DNA from: Bradyrhizobium archetypum
GTDB taxonomy: Bacteria; Pseudomonadota; Alphaproteobacteria; Rhizobiales; Xanthobacteraceae
Direction of reading: 5' to 3'
Assembly: GCF_013114835.1 (NCBI RefSeq)
Contig: NZ_JAAVLW010000012.1
Location: 62,001 to 126,000, forward strand
Length of the DNA stretch: 64,000 nucleotides
The notes beneath the pieces were generated by a model. It searched no databases and was not told where the DNA came from. It saw nothing but the letters and a program-made list of their open reading frames with translations. Positions 39,035 through 47,085 of the stretch are shown here, piece by piece (within the stretch, counting starts at the first letter, position 1; every line of letters starts with the position of its first letter). Made by a program: the position numbers and the translations under genes.

Positions 39035-39075
39035 ACGTCAGCGCTTACGCGCGCAGCTTGATGCTGCGCTGACGT
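39035..39075 (+). promoter_or_regulatory. Alternative hairpins in the leuC leader
   Basis: ACGTCAGCGC (39035-39044) pairs perfectly with GCGCTGACGT (39066-39075); alternatively GCGCAGC (39051-39057) pairs with GCTGCGC (39063-39069). The two stems share bases and cannot form fully together, as in attenuators. No Leu-rich leader peptide was found. Confidence 0.4.
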
Positions 39076-39138
39076 CCGTTGCTGGCGCGCGTTTTCCGCG
39101 CCTTACCGCTTACAGAACTTCCTTTGGAGCTCACGCTC

Positions 39139-40545
39139 ATGTCCAAACCGACCACCCTGTACGACAAGATCTGGAACGATCATCTGGTGCACGAAGCCGA
39201 GGACGGAACCTGCCTTTTGTATATCGACCGTCACTTGGTGCACGAGGTGACCTCACCGCAGGCGTTCGAAGGCCTGCGCGCCACGGGGCGCAAGGTTCGC
39301 GCGCCGGAGAAGACGCTGGCCGTCGTCGACCACAACGTTCCGACCACGGACCGCACCAAACCCAATCCCGATCCTGAAAGCGCCGAGCAGATCAAGGCGC
39401 TGGCGGAGAACGCCAAGGAATTCGGCATCGAATATTACAACGAGTTCGACAAGCGCCAGGGCATCGTCCACGTGATCGGTCCCGAGCAGGGCTTCACCCT
39501 GCCCGGCACGACCATCGTCTGCGGCGACAGCCACACCTCCACCCATGGCGCGTTCGGCGCGCTGGCGCACGGCATCGGCACGTCGGAGGTCGAGCACGTG
39601 CTGGCGACCCAGACGCTGATCCAGAAGAAGGCCAAGAACATGCGCGCTGTCGTCGACGGCAAACTGCCCGACGGCGTCACCGGCAAGGACATCATCCTCG
39701 CGATCATCGGCGAGATCGGCACCGCCGGCGGCACCGGCTATGTGCTGGAATATGCCGGCGAGGCGATCCGCGCACTGACCATGGAAGGCCGCATGACGGT
39801 CTGCAACATGTCGATCGAAGGCGGCGCCCGCGCCGGCCTGGTCGCGCCGGATGAAAAGGCGTTCGAATTCCTGAAAGGCCGGCCGAAATCGCCGAAGGGC
39901 GCCGACTGGGACGCCGCGATGCGCTATTGGGAAAAGCTGCGCTCGGATGAGGGTGCGCATTTCGATCACGAGATCCGGCTGGATGCGGCAAAGCTGCCGC
40001 CGATCGTGACCTGGGGCACCTCGCCCGAGGACGTGGTGTCGATCACCGGCTTCGTGCCCGATCCCGACAAGATCGAGGACGAGGCCAAGCGGCTGTCGAA
40101 GCACCGCGCGCTGAAATATATGGGCCTAACGGCGGGCACCAAGATCACCGACATCAAGCTCGATCGCGTCTTCATCGGCTCCTGCACCAACGGCCGCATC
40201 GAGGACCTGCGGGCGGCGGCGAAGATCGCCGAGGGCAAGACCGTCAACGCCAACGTCAGTGCGATGATCGTGCCGGGCTCCGGCATCGTAAAGGAGCAGG
40301 CGGAAGCCGAAGGTCTCGACAAGATCTTCATCAAGGCCGGCTTCGAATGGCGCGAGCCGGGCTGCTCGATGTGCCTTGCCATGAACCCCGACAAGCTGAA
40401 GCCGGAAGAGCGTTGCGCCTCGACCTCGAACCGCAATTTCGAGGGCCGCCAGGGTTTCAAGGGCCGCACGCACCTCGTCTCGCCGGCCATGGCCGCGGCC
40501 GCCGCGATCGCCGGGCACTTCGTCGACGTCAGGGAATGGCGTTAA
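39139..40545 (+). CDS. leuC: 3-isopropylmalate dehydratase large subunit
   Basis: Aconitase-family 4Fe-4S subunit that isomerises 2- to 3-isopropylmalate in leucine synthesis. The 468-residue product starts MSKPTTLYDKIWNDHLV with GGAG upstream; Fe-S ligand cysteines are in FIGSCTNGRIEDL and EPGCSMCLAMNPD, and VCGDSHTSTHGAFG is conserved. Its partner leuD is about 3.3 kb downstream, separated by unrelated genes. Confidence 0.97.
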   Translation: MSKPTTLYDKIWNDHLVHEAEDGTCLLYIDRHLVHEVTSPQAFEGLRATGRKVRAPEKTLAVVDHNVPTTDRTKPNPDPESAEQIKALAENAKEFGIEYYNEFDKRQGIVHVIGPEQGFTLPGTTIVCGDSHTSTHGAFGALAHGIGTSEVEHVLATQTLIQKKAKNMRAVVDGKLPDGVTGKDIILAIIGEIGTAGGTGYVLEYAGEAIRALTMEGRMTVCNMSIEGGARAGLVAPDEKAFEFLKGRPKSPKGADWDAAMRYWEKLRSDEGAHFDHEIRLDAAKLPPIVTWGTSPEDVVSITGFVPDPDKIEDEAKRLSKHRALKYMGLTAGTKITDIKLDRVFIGSCTNGRIEDLRAAAKIAEGKTVNANVSAMIVPGSGIVKEQAEAEGLDKIFIKAGFEWREPGCSMCLAMNPDKLKPEERCASTSNRNFEGRQGFKGRTHLVSPAMAAAAAIAGHFVDVREWR

Positions 40546-40646
40546 CGCTTTCTTTGTCTAGATAGCGACGCGTTCCAGCAACACTGCGTTAACAGGCAAA
40601 GCGCAGACTGGTCCCTTGCGGAGACGTTTCGCGAGGGACCTTGGCC

Positions 40647-40844
40647 GTGACCAACAAGCCTGAATATGTCGACATGATCAGCGAGGCGACGAAGCAGGTG
40701 CGCCGCCGCACGCCGCGTATCGTCGACCTGCAGACCGTCGCCACCAAGGAAGCCTCGCGCCTCAGCCACTGGCCGCCGGAGCACTGGCAGCAGTGGCGGA
40801 TGGAGAAGCTCACGCCGTGGAAGATCAAGCCATGGGAAGGCTAG
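40647..40844 (+). CDS. Small conserved-looking protein of unknown function (65 residues)
   Basis: Starts at GTG with GAGGGA about seven bases upstream. The product VTNKPEYVDMISEATKQVRR... is charged, ends with the tryptophan-rich HWPPEHWQQWRMEKLTPWKI (four Trp in about 20 residues) and KPWEG. No signal peptide or known domain. Codon use looks normal for the genome, so it is probably real. It is followed by a terminator after about 190 gene-free bases. Confidence 0.6.
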   Translation: MTNKPEYVDMISEATKQVRRRTPRIVDLQTVATKEASRLSHWPPEHWQQWRMEKLTPWKIKPWEG

Positions 40845-41030
40845 ATCGGGAAGGCTAGAGCATGATGCGATCAGGTTCGGCCCGATGCTGCGTTGACCGC
40901 CCAAACAAAATTTCGAAAACAACCCCATGCAAAGTAGCCGTCAACGGCCGGCGTAGCAGGCGATTGACTGAACCTAATCTCATAGGGCTCTGGAATCGGG
41001 ATTGAGCAGCGAGATTCGCCATCGCAGATG

Positions 41031-41060
41031 AAAACAGGCGTCCTTTCGGGCGCCTGTTTT
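41031..41060 (+). terminator. Bidirectional terminator
   Basis: AAAACAGGCG and CGCCTGTTTT are exact inverted complements around TCCTTTCGGG. A on one side and T on the other allow termination both for the 65-residue gene and for the convergent Gly-rich gene. Confidence 0.8.
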
Positions 41061-41074
41061 CATTTCAACCTGTC

Positions 41075-41752
41075 TCACCAATAGGCGTAGTAGCGGTGGC
41101 GCCACCACCAGGGCGGCCTGCAGATCTTGCGTGGCCCATAATAGGTCCAGATGATCCGGCAGCGACGTGGATAATAGTAGGCCGGGTACGTGTAGTAGGC
41201 CGGCGCGTAGTAGAAGCGGCTGTGGAAGTGACGCCGGTGGTGGAAGAACGGCCGATGGAAAAAGTGCGGCCGGTGGAACGCGTGACGATGCACGAAGCGG
41301 TGTCCGCCGCCATGGAAGACGGGTGCCGCACGAAAACCGCCATGGTGGATCGCCATCCCACCGCCTCTGAAGCCACCGCCGTGAAAGGCCGGGCCGCCAC
41401 CGCGGAAGCCGCCGCCATGAAATGCCGCTCCCCCGCCGCGGAAGCCGCCGCCATGAAATGCCGCTCCCCCGCCGCGGAAGCCGCCGCCATGGAAACCGCC
41501 GCCGCCACCGCCGCGGAACCCACCGCCATGGAAACCGCCACCGCCGCGAAAACCGCCGCCGCCCATCCCACCGCGGTGTTGAACTTGGGTCGTCAATCCG
41601 TCGGTTGCAAACTTCGCTGAAGTCGCCGTGCCGGGACTCGCAAGCGAAAGCGCCTCGGCGCGCTGGTGTGATGCCGCTGCGAGCGCGAATATCGCCGCAG
41701 CCGTTACGCCCAGACGGCGGACAAGGCCGCGTCCAGGATCCGATATCGACAT
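41075..41752 (-). CDS. Exported Gly/His-rich low-complexity protein
   Basis: Protein of 225 residues from the ATG at 41752 (AGGGAGGATT upstream). A signal segment (LGVTAAAIFALAAASHQRAEA) is followed by ALSLASPGTATSAKFATDG, then five or more tandem units of GGGFRGGGAAFHG, a His/Phe/Arg-rich stretch, and a Tyr/Arg/Trp-rich end (AYYYPRRCRIIWTYYGPRKI). No catalytic domain. The mature start ALSLxxPG is shared with the His-rich protein at 42370-42615. Probably envelope or extracellular; possibly metal or polysaccharide binding. Confidence 0.82.
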   Translation of the reverse strand: MSISDPGRGLVRRLGVTAAAIFALAAASHQRAEALSLASPGTATSAKFATDGLTTQVQHRGGMGGGGFRGGGGFHGGGFRGGGGGGFHGGGFRGGGAAFHGGGFRGGGAAFHGGGFRGGGPAFHGGGFRGGGMAIHHGGFRAAPVFHGGGHRFVHRHAFHRPHFFHRPFFHHRRHFHSRFYYAPAYYTYPAYYYPRRCRIIWTYYGPRKICRPPWWWRHRYYAYW

Positions 41753-41933
41753 GGATGAATCCTCCCTAACCGGCGACGGCGCCTGGGGCCGCACTGCGGT
41801 TGGCCCCGTCGCATCCCTTTGCGGTCGCTCCCAGCTCTGACGTTAGAGAAGGCCAAGTGAATGCGCCATGAATGCGCAGGGCCGAAGATGAACGCGTCGG
41901 CGAGAGAGGCCGTGCGATTTGCGACCTAACGTC

Positions 41934-42239
41934 TCACCACCAGAACGGCCCAAACCCGATGCCAAAGGTGAACGGCGCCGGCTCGTAGTAGGGATACGGC
42001 CGATAGTAGACCGGCCGGCTGTAATAAGAGGGGCGATAGTACGGACGGTAGTACGGCCGATAATGGCCGTAGTGACGATAGTAAAGGCGGTGATTGCGGT
42101 GCGCGCTGAAATCGGTTGCGCCGGAAGTGCCGGCACTCTGCGCCTTGGTCTGCGGTGCCGCGGCGGCCGGATTGATCGCTGCCGGTCCGGCAACCACGAG
42201 CGCGCCTGCGACAAGGGCTGCGCCGATCAGGCTCTTCAT
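41934..42239 (-). CDS. Exported Tyr/Pro/Arg-rich small protein
   Basis: Protein of 101 residues: signal peptide (MKSLIGAALVAGALVVAGPAAINPAAA), a short Ala/Ser linker, then YRHYGHYRPYYRPYYRPSYY with repeats of YYRP, ending FGIGFGPFWW. Low complexity, no domain. AGGAG sits upstream of the ATG. Same strand and style as its neighbours, so the four small genes look like one functional group. Confidence 0.78.
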   Translation of the reverse strand: MKSLIGAALVAGALVVAGPAAINPAAAAPQTKAQSAGTSGATDFSAHRNHRLYYRHYGHYRPYYRPYYRPSYYSRPVYYRPYPYYEPAPFTFGIGFGPFWW

Positions 42240-42369
42240 GATGAACTCCTCTTGCGGATCACGATACCAGAGATATCGGACAGCAATGTCGCCGGTTTCA
42301 AGGCGACGCTAAAAATCGAAACAGGCCCGCATGAACGGGCCTGCTCGATCGCTGCGCCAAGCTGTCGCA

Positions 42370-42615
42370 CTACCAGCGATGCCAGTGGCGATGATGGTGA
42401 TGATGGTGGTGGTGGCGATGATGGTGCCAGCGATGCCACCGATGATGGTGGTGGTGTCGCCAATGAACTTCCGTCGTCGCCGGCCTGGCGTCTTCCTGAA
42501 CCGCCACGGCGGCGCCGGGATTGCTGAGCGACAAGGCATTGGCACGTTCGACTGGTGCCGCGAGCGCGAGCAACGCGCCGATGGCAGTGAGTCGCAGAAC
42601 TTTCGTGAATTGCAT
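42370..42615 (-). CDS. Exported histidine-rich small protein
   Basis: Protein of 81 residues: signal peptide (MQFTKVLRLTAIGALLALAAPVERANA), mature start ALSLSNPGAAVAVQEDARP, then a tail of about 30 residues that is almost only His, Arg and Trp (WRHHHHHRWHRWHHHRHHH). Such a tail can bind Ni, Cu or Zn. The mature start resembles that of the Gly-rich neighbour, pointing to duplication. GAGGAGA lies before the start. Confidence 0.78.
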   Translation of the reverse strand: MQFTKVLRLTAIGALLALAAPVERANALSLSNPGAAVAVQEDARPATTEVHWRHHHHHRWHRWHHHRHHHHHHHHRHWHRW

Positions 42616-42852
42616 GAAATCTCTCCTCGGGGTCGGGCTTCACGTCTGCGCCGAATGGCTCGCCGCAACGCTGCACGCAATCTGGTGCCTGCGACTTGAA
42701 TGAGCCCTGAATGAATTCGCCATCGAGATGAATGGATGCTGGCGCAGTTCGCCGCAACGCTTGCGCACGCAAACCAGCTCAGCCTGTGCCGCGCAGTCGC
42801 GTCCAACCCGCGTCAACGACATCCGCGATCAAAAAATGCAGCGGAAGAAAGC

Positions 42853-43176
42853 CTAGCCGGGCCGCCAGTAGCAGTTCATGCGTGGGGTGATCACCGTGCC
42901 GCTCGGCCGGTACTCCTGCACGTAATGCGCGGTGCAATCGCGCACGGCATTGGGGCCCGGATTGTAGCGCGGGTAGACGGAGGGCGCCCACTCCTGGCTG
43001 TAGATCGGCACGCGACGCAACGGACGCCGGCGCTGCGCGGACAGGTCCGTGACGACCGCCTTCGACGGTGCGGTGGCCAGCAGTTCCGGCGCCGCCGTCT
43101 GGGCCTGCGCTGTCGCAGCGGGAGCCAGCAGCCCGGCAAAAGCAGCCCAAGCTGCGACCGTCACAATCCGTTTCAT
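42853..43176 (-). CDS. Exported small protein of unknown function
   Basis: Protein of 107 residues from the ATG at 43176: signal peptide (MKRIVTVAAWAAFAGLLAPAATAQA), then a basic region (AQRRRPLRRVPIYSQEW) and a tail with two Cys (VRDCTAHYVQEYRP, ITPRMNCYWRPG) that may form a disulfide. Not repetitive, unlike the other three members of the block. No known domain recognised. Confidence 0.75.
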   Translation of the reverse strand: MKRIVTVAAWAAFAGLLAPAATAQAQTAAPELLATAPSKAVVTDLSAQRRRPLRRVPIYSQEWAPSVYPRYNPGPNAVRDCTAHYVQEYRPSGTVITPRMNCYWRPG

Positions 43177-43286
43177 CTTAAGTCCACCCACGCCTGATAA
43201 CGCCCGTACGGTCTCCGATTGGCGCGCCAAGGTCAACTCGCAAAACCTGTATGCGCCAGGGTACAACACACGCTAAATACGTCCTG

Positions 43287-43685
43287 ATGTGGACCGAAGC
43301 AAAAGCCCCCTCGCTCGCCGAAATGGAAGCCATGGCGCATGAGGTGTTCGAGCGTCTGCCAAAGACGTTTCGAACCCTGTGCGAGGGCGTGATCATCCGC
43401 GTCGATGATTTTCCGACCGACGAAGTCCTCGATGAAATGCAGGCGCAAAGCGAATTCGACCTGCTCGGCCTGTTCCAGGGCATCGGGCTGCCACACCAGA
43501 GCCACGGCGACGTCGCCCGCCTGCCCAACATGATCTGGCTCTACCGGCGGCCGATCCTTGATTACTGGGCCGAGCATGACGAGACGCTCGGCCACATCGT
43601 CCGCCATGTCCTGATTCACGAGATCGGGCACCATTTCGGCCTGTCGGATGCGGATATGGAGGCGATCGAGGCTGCCGCCGACTAG
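43287..43685 (+). CDS. Zincin-like metallopeptidase family protein (DUF1025)
   Basis: Small cytoplasmic protein of 132 residues with the zinc-site motif LIHEIGHHFGLSD (HExxH plus distal Asp) near the C-terminus and MEAMAHEVFERLPKTFR at the start, both typical of the short DUF1025 zincin group. The ATG at 43287 gives the family length; the frame is open twelve codons more. Peptidase activity is assumed from the motif. It lies 139 bases before leuD on the same strand. Confidence 0.9.
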   Translation: MWTEAKAPSLAEMEAMAHEVFERLPKTFRTLCEGVIIRVDDFPTDEVLDEMQAQSEFDLLGLFQGIGLPHQSHGDVARLPNMIWLYRRPILDYWAEHDETLGHIVRHVLIHEIGHHFGLSDADMEAIEAAAD

Positions 43686-43824
43686 GGTCTCGTCGGGCGA
43701 ACCGGGCCGGTTCGGCTGAAACGCGCCAGAACAGGCGGCCTATGCGCAAATTGGCCTTTTGCAGGGGTCATATTCGGGATAAATCAACGGCCCGTTCCAC
43801 CTTTTCAACCGGGAAGTGCGATCG

Positions 43825-44430
43825 ATGGAAAAGTTCACCACGCTGGAAGGCGTCGCGGCGCCCCTGAAGATCATCAATGTCGACACCGACATGATCATTC
43901 CGAAGCAGTACCTGAAGACCATCAAGCGCACCGGCCTTGGCAAGGGCCTTTTCTCGGAACAGCGCTACAAGGATGACGGCAGCGAGAACCCGGACTTCGT
44001 CCTCAACCAGCCGGCCTATCGCAACGCCAAGGTGCTGGTCGCCGGCGACAATTTCGGCTGTGGCTCGAGCCGCGAGCATGCGCCGTGGGCGTTGTTGGAT
44101 TTCGGCATTCGCTGCGTGATCTCGACCTCGTTCGGCGACATCTTCTACAATAACTGCTTCAAGAACGGCATTCTGCCGATCCGCGTCACTCAGGAAGATC
44201 TCGACAAGCTGTTCGACGACGCCGAGCGCGGCGCCAACGCCACGCTGACCATCGACCTCCCCAACCAGGAGATTCGCGGTCCCGACGGTGGCAAGGTGAA
44301 GTTCGAGATCGATCCGTTCCGCAAGCACTGCCTGATGAACGGCCTCGACGACATCGGGCTGACCATGGAAAAGAAATCGTCGATCGACGATTATGAGGCG
44401 AAGCTGAAGAAAGAGCGCGCCTGGGCCTGA
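43825..44430 (+). CDS. leuD: 3-isopropylmalate dehydratase small subunit
   Basis: Swivel-domain subunit that pairs with LeuC. The 201-residue product starts MEKFTTLEGVAAPL, with NVDTDMIIPKQYLKTI, the active-site loop FGCGSSREHAPWAL and SFGDIFYNNCFKNGILP. An upstream GTG three codons earlier is less likely. It is separated from leuC by six genes, some on the other strand, so the two subunits are not cotranscribed. A terminator follows. Confidence 0.97.
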   Translation: MEKFTTLEGVAAPLKIINVDTDMIIPKQYLKTIKRTGLGKGLFSEQRYKDDGSENPDFVLNQPAYRNAKVLVAGDNFGCGSSREHAPWALLDFGIRCVISTSFGDIFYNNCFKNGILPIRVTQEDLDKLFDDAERGANATLTIDLPNQEIRGPDGGKVKFEIDPFRKHCLMNGLDDIGLTMEKKSSIDDYEAKLKKERAWA

Positions 44431-44453
44431 TTGCGCGACCTGATCGTGTTACG

Positions 44454-44480
44454 AGAGCCCCGATCACATCGGGGCTCTTT
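44454..44480 (+). terminator. Intrinsic terminator after leuD
   Basis: AGAGCCCCGAT, loop CAC, ATCGGGGCTCT then TTCG; an 11-pair stem 24 bases after the leuD stop. Confidence 0.8.
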
Positions 44481-44501
44481 CGTTAAGCAGAGGCGACACG
44501 G

Positions 44502-45290
44502 ATGCTGCCTGACGTCGTCACTTTCTGGCACGGCCCGCTCGACGGGCTGCGGCTGACCTGCCTCAGGTCGCAGGTGGCGGCAGGCCACAAGGTCACCGTC
44601 TACAGTTTCGATCCGTTGCCCGGTCTGCCCGATGGCGTCGGCAACGCCGAAGCGGAAGCCATCCTGTCGCATTCCTTTGCCGAACGGCTGCGCCCGCCCG
44701 AGCCGGATGGAAGCTGGCGCGACTGGACCATTTTGCAGTTCAGCGACTTCTTCCGGATGCGGCTGATGGCCGCGCGCGCCGGACTATGGCTCGACGCCGA
44801 CGTGCTGCTGTTGAAACCAATCGAGATCGATCCTGCCAAGCCTTACTTCGCGTGGGAGCGCCGGCGCCAGCTCGGCAACTCGGTTCTGTACTTGCCTGCG
44901 AATGATCCGATCGTGCGGGCGTTTGAGGATCTGATGGAGCAGGAGGATCTGACGCCGGACTGGCTGGCGCTGCGTCATCGCCTCACCTTCATGCTGCGCC
45001 AGCTACGTCGCCGGTCGAGCCGTCTCTCCGACATCCGCGTCGCCATTTACGGCCCGGCCGCGCTCACCGCCCTTGCCCGTCGCGCGAACGAATTGCAGCA
45101 CGCGCTGCCGAGACAGTCGTTCTACGCGGTGCATGCCGAGCCAAAGCGGTTCTTCGAGCCGACGGATTTTTCAGGCCTGCTCGCCGATCCGCAGATCATC
45201 GGATTGCACATTTCGCCCAAGGGCCGCGGCGGCGAGAAGCCGATCCCGGGCAGTCTTTATGCCTGGGCCGCCGACAGGTTTGGCAGGTAG
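44502..45290 (+). CDS. GT32-like glycosyltransferase
   Basis: Protein of 262 residues with the sugar-nucleotide-binding DXD in GLWLDADVLLLKP, preceded by WTILQFSDFFRMRLMAARAG, the pattern of the Gly_transf_sug/GT32 group. No membrane segment, so it should act at the cytoplasmic face. Acceptor unknown; surface polysaccharide or lipid glycosylation is a guess. It starts only about 20 bases after the leuD terminator. Confidence 0.85.
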   Translation: MLPDVVTFWHGPLDGLRLTCLRSQVAAGHKVTVYSFDPLPGLPDGVGNAEAEAILSHSFAERLRPPEPDGSWRDWTILQFSDFFRMRLMAARAGLWLDADVLLLKPIEIDPAKPYFAWERRRQLGNSVLYLPANDPIVRAFEDLMEQEDLTPDWLALRHRLTFMLRQLRRRSSRLSDIRVAIYGPAALTALARRANELQHALPRQSFYAVHAEPKRFFEPTDFSGLLADPQIIGLHISPKGRGGEKPIPGSLYAWAADRFGR

Positions 45291-45341
45291 CTGACCCTCG
45301 CCTGAGAGGGTGGCGCCGAACGAAGTTCGGCGATGGGCGAG

Positions 45342-45380
45342 GGGGTTCTCTCCGCGAGTCGTGCGTGCGGAGAGAACCCC
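45342..45380. repeat. Long hairpin between the glycosyltransferase and CitE-like genes
   Basis: GGGGTTCTCTCCGC and GCGGAGAGAACCCC are exact 14-base inverted complements around an 11-base loop. It lies in a larger repeat-rich gap (45291-45443) that also contains CGCCGAACGAAGTTCGGCG. The flanking genes are convergent, so the hairpin can terminate both. Confidence 0.7.
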
Positions 45381-45443
45381 TCATACGGCGCTTCGCGCCA
45401 CCTTCTCCCACAAGGGGGGAAGGGAAGGGGAAGTCTCGGAAAA

Positions 45444-46322
45444 TCAATTCCCCATCGCGGCGATCGCATCCGCGATCGCGATGGTCCGCCGCGCCATGTC
45501 GGCGTGCAGCCGCTCCACCATCCGCCCCTCGAGCTGGATGGCGCCGCGGGAGACGTTCTCCGGCCTCTCGAACGCCGCGATGATCTTGCGCGCCTGCTCG
45601 ACTTCCTCGGCCGGCGGCGTGAAGATCGCGTTGCAGGCTTCGATGTGGCTCGGATGGATCAGCGTCTTGCCGTCGAAGCCGAGATCACGCCCCTGCGCGC
45701 ATTCGGTCGCAAAGCCGTCGATATTGCTGATGTCGCTGTAGGGGCCGTCGAGAATTTCGAGCCCGTGCGCGCGTGTCGCCAGGATGCAGTGCGTGATCAT
45801 CGGGATCATGGCCGCGCGGCCGGGCTGCATCCGGATCCGCGTCTCCCGCGAGATATCATTGGGCCCGAATACGAAGCCTGCGAGCCGGGTTTCGGAATCC
45901 CTGGACGCTGCCGCCAGCTTGTCGGCATCGAGCACGGCGCGGGCGGTTTCGATCATCGCCCAGACCCGGATCGACATGTCGGCATTGATGTCGCTCAGGC
46001 GGTTGGCGATGGCGTTCAGATCGTCCACGGTGGAGATCTTGGGAACCAGAATGCCGTCGGGGCGGACCTTGCCGGCCATGGTGACGTCGTCGACCCACCA
46101 GGGCGTGTCGAGGCTGTTGACCCGGATCAGCACCTCGCGCTTGCCGAATCCGCCGGCGGTGACGGCGCCGGCGATCTGGTCGCGGGCCATCGCCTTGGCG
46201 TCGGGCGCCACCGAATCCTCGAGGTCGAGAATGATGCCGTCGGCGGGCAGGTTGCGCGCCTTTTCCAGCGCCCGCGCGTTCGATCCGGGCATGAACAACA
46301 GGCTGCGGCGCGGACGGATCAT
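45444..46322 (-). CDS. HpcH/HpaI-family CoA ester lyase (CitE-like)
   Basis: Protein of 292 residues opening RPRRSLLFMPGSNARALEKA, with the Mg-site segments ILDLEDSVAPDAK, WAMIETARAVLDAD and FVFGPNDISRETR and the late GKTLIHPSHIEACNAIFTP. These mark the CitE/malyl-CoA-lyase group. Likely reactions are malyl-CoA or citramalyl-CoA cleavage or hydrolysis of (3S)-malyl-CoA; the exact one cannot be told. Divergent from the carbonic anhydrase gene. Confidence 0.9.
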   Translation of the reverse strand: MIRPRRSLLFMPGSNARALEKARNLPADGIILDLEDSVAPDAKAMARDQIAGAVTAGGFGKREVLIRVNSLDTPWWVDDVTMAGKVRPDGILVPKISTVDDLNAIANRLSDINADMSIRVWAMIETARAVLDADKLAAASRDSETRLAGFVFGPNDISRETRIRMQPGRAAMIPMITHCILATRAHGLEILDGPYSDISNIDGFATECAQGRDLGFDGKTLIHPSHIEACNAIFTPPAEEVEQARKIIAAFERPENVSRGAIQLEGRMVERLHADMARRTIAIADAIAAMGN

Positions 46323-46424
46323 GGCTGGTTTCCTCGAGGAGTTTTTGGACCCCCCGCGATATCACCTCACGCAGCTGCCCGAAAGCCTTGTTCCGGTCAT
46401 CCACTTATGGTTAGGCAATGCGCC

Positions 46425-47078
46425 ATGACTTCCTTCCCGCAACACCTGCTCGACGGCTACCGCGCCTTCGCCTCGCAACGGCTCCCGACCGAACAGACGC
46501 GTTATCGGGAACTTTCCGAACGCGGCCAGTCGCCCGCCGTGATGGTGATCGGCTGCTGCGATTCCCGCGTCTCGCCGGAAGTGATCTTCGACGCCGGCCC
46601 GGGCGAGCTGTTCGTCGTGCGCAACGTCGCCAACCTGGTGCCGGTCTATCAGCCCGATGGCGGCGCCCACGGCGTCTCGGCGGCGCTGGAATATGCCGTC
46701 AATGCGCTCCGCATCAAGCATATCGTCGTGCTCGGTCACGCCCAGTGCGGCGGCATCCGAGCCTTCATCGACAAGATCGACCCGTTGTCGCCGGGCGATT
46801 TCATCGGCCGCTGGATGGCGATGTTCATCAAGCCGGGCGAAATCGTCGAGCAGCGCGAGCGCGAGACGATGCAGGATTTCACGATCAGGATCGAAAAGGC
46901 CGCGATCTTCCGCAGCCTCGAAAACCTGATGACATTCCCGTTCGTGCGCAGCCGTGTCGAGCGCGGCGAGATCGAATTGCACGGCGCCTATTTCGGCGTC
47001 GCCGAGGGTTCGCTGTTCGTGCTCGATCAGGCGACGAAGGAATTCCGCAGCGTGCGGGAATCAACGCCTTCATCCTGA
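46425..47078 (+). CDS. Beta-class carbonic anhydrase
   Basis: Zinc enzyme for CO2/bicarbonate interconversion, 217 residues. Zinc ligands are in GCCDSRVSP (Cys, with the Asp-Arg dyad) and LGHAQCGGI (His and Cys); RNVANLVPVY and SAALEYAVNALRIKHIVVLGH are conserved. The ATG at 46425 is chosen because the protein begins MTSFPQHLLDGYRAFASQR; the frame is open far upstream but overlaps the divergent CitE-like gene. Provides bicarbonate for carboxylases. Confidence 0.93.
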   Translation: MTSFPQHLLDGYRAFASQRLPTEQTRYRELSERGQSPAVMVIGCCDSRVSPEVIFDAGPGELFVVRNVANLVPVYQPDGGAHGVSAALEYAVNALRIKHIVVLGHAQCGGIRAFIDKIDPLSPGDFIGRWMAMFIKPGEIVEQRERETMQDFTIRIEKAAIFRSLENLMTFPFVRSRVERGEIELHGAYFGVAEGSLFVLDQATKEFRSVRESTPSS

Positions 47079-47085
47079 CGCACGC

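Noticed and set aside
38927..39061. 44-codon ORF (starting MVLDRTSAAFG) before leuC as a leader peptide
   Set aside because: It contains few Leu codons, has no good ribosome site, overlaps the ICE-like palindrome and ends inside the hairpin region; no sign of selection as a protein.
41391..41560. Tandem GCCGCC units as a non-coding satellite
   Set aside because: They encode the GGGFRGGG repeats of the Gly-rich protein in a consistent frame with a signal peptide.
42370..42450. Trinucleotide-type repeat (GATGGTGGTG) as a microsatellite or CRISPR-like array
   Set aside because: It is the coding sequence of the His-rich tail read on the other strand; no regular spacer structure.
45333..46424. 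Upstream extension of the carbonic anhydrase frame
   Set aside because: Open frame overlapping the divergent CitE-like gene; the product part is Arg/His-rich shadow sequence.
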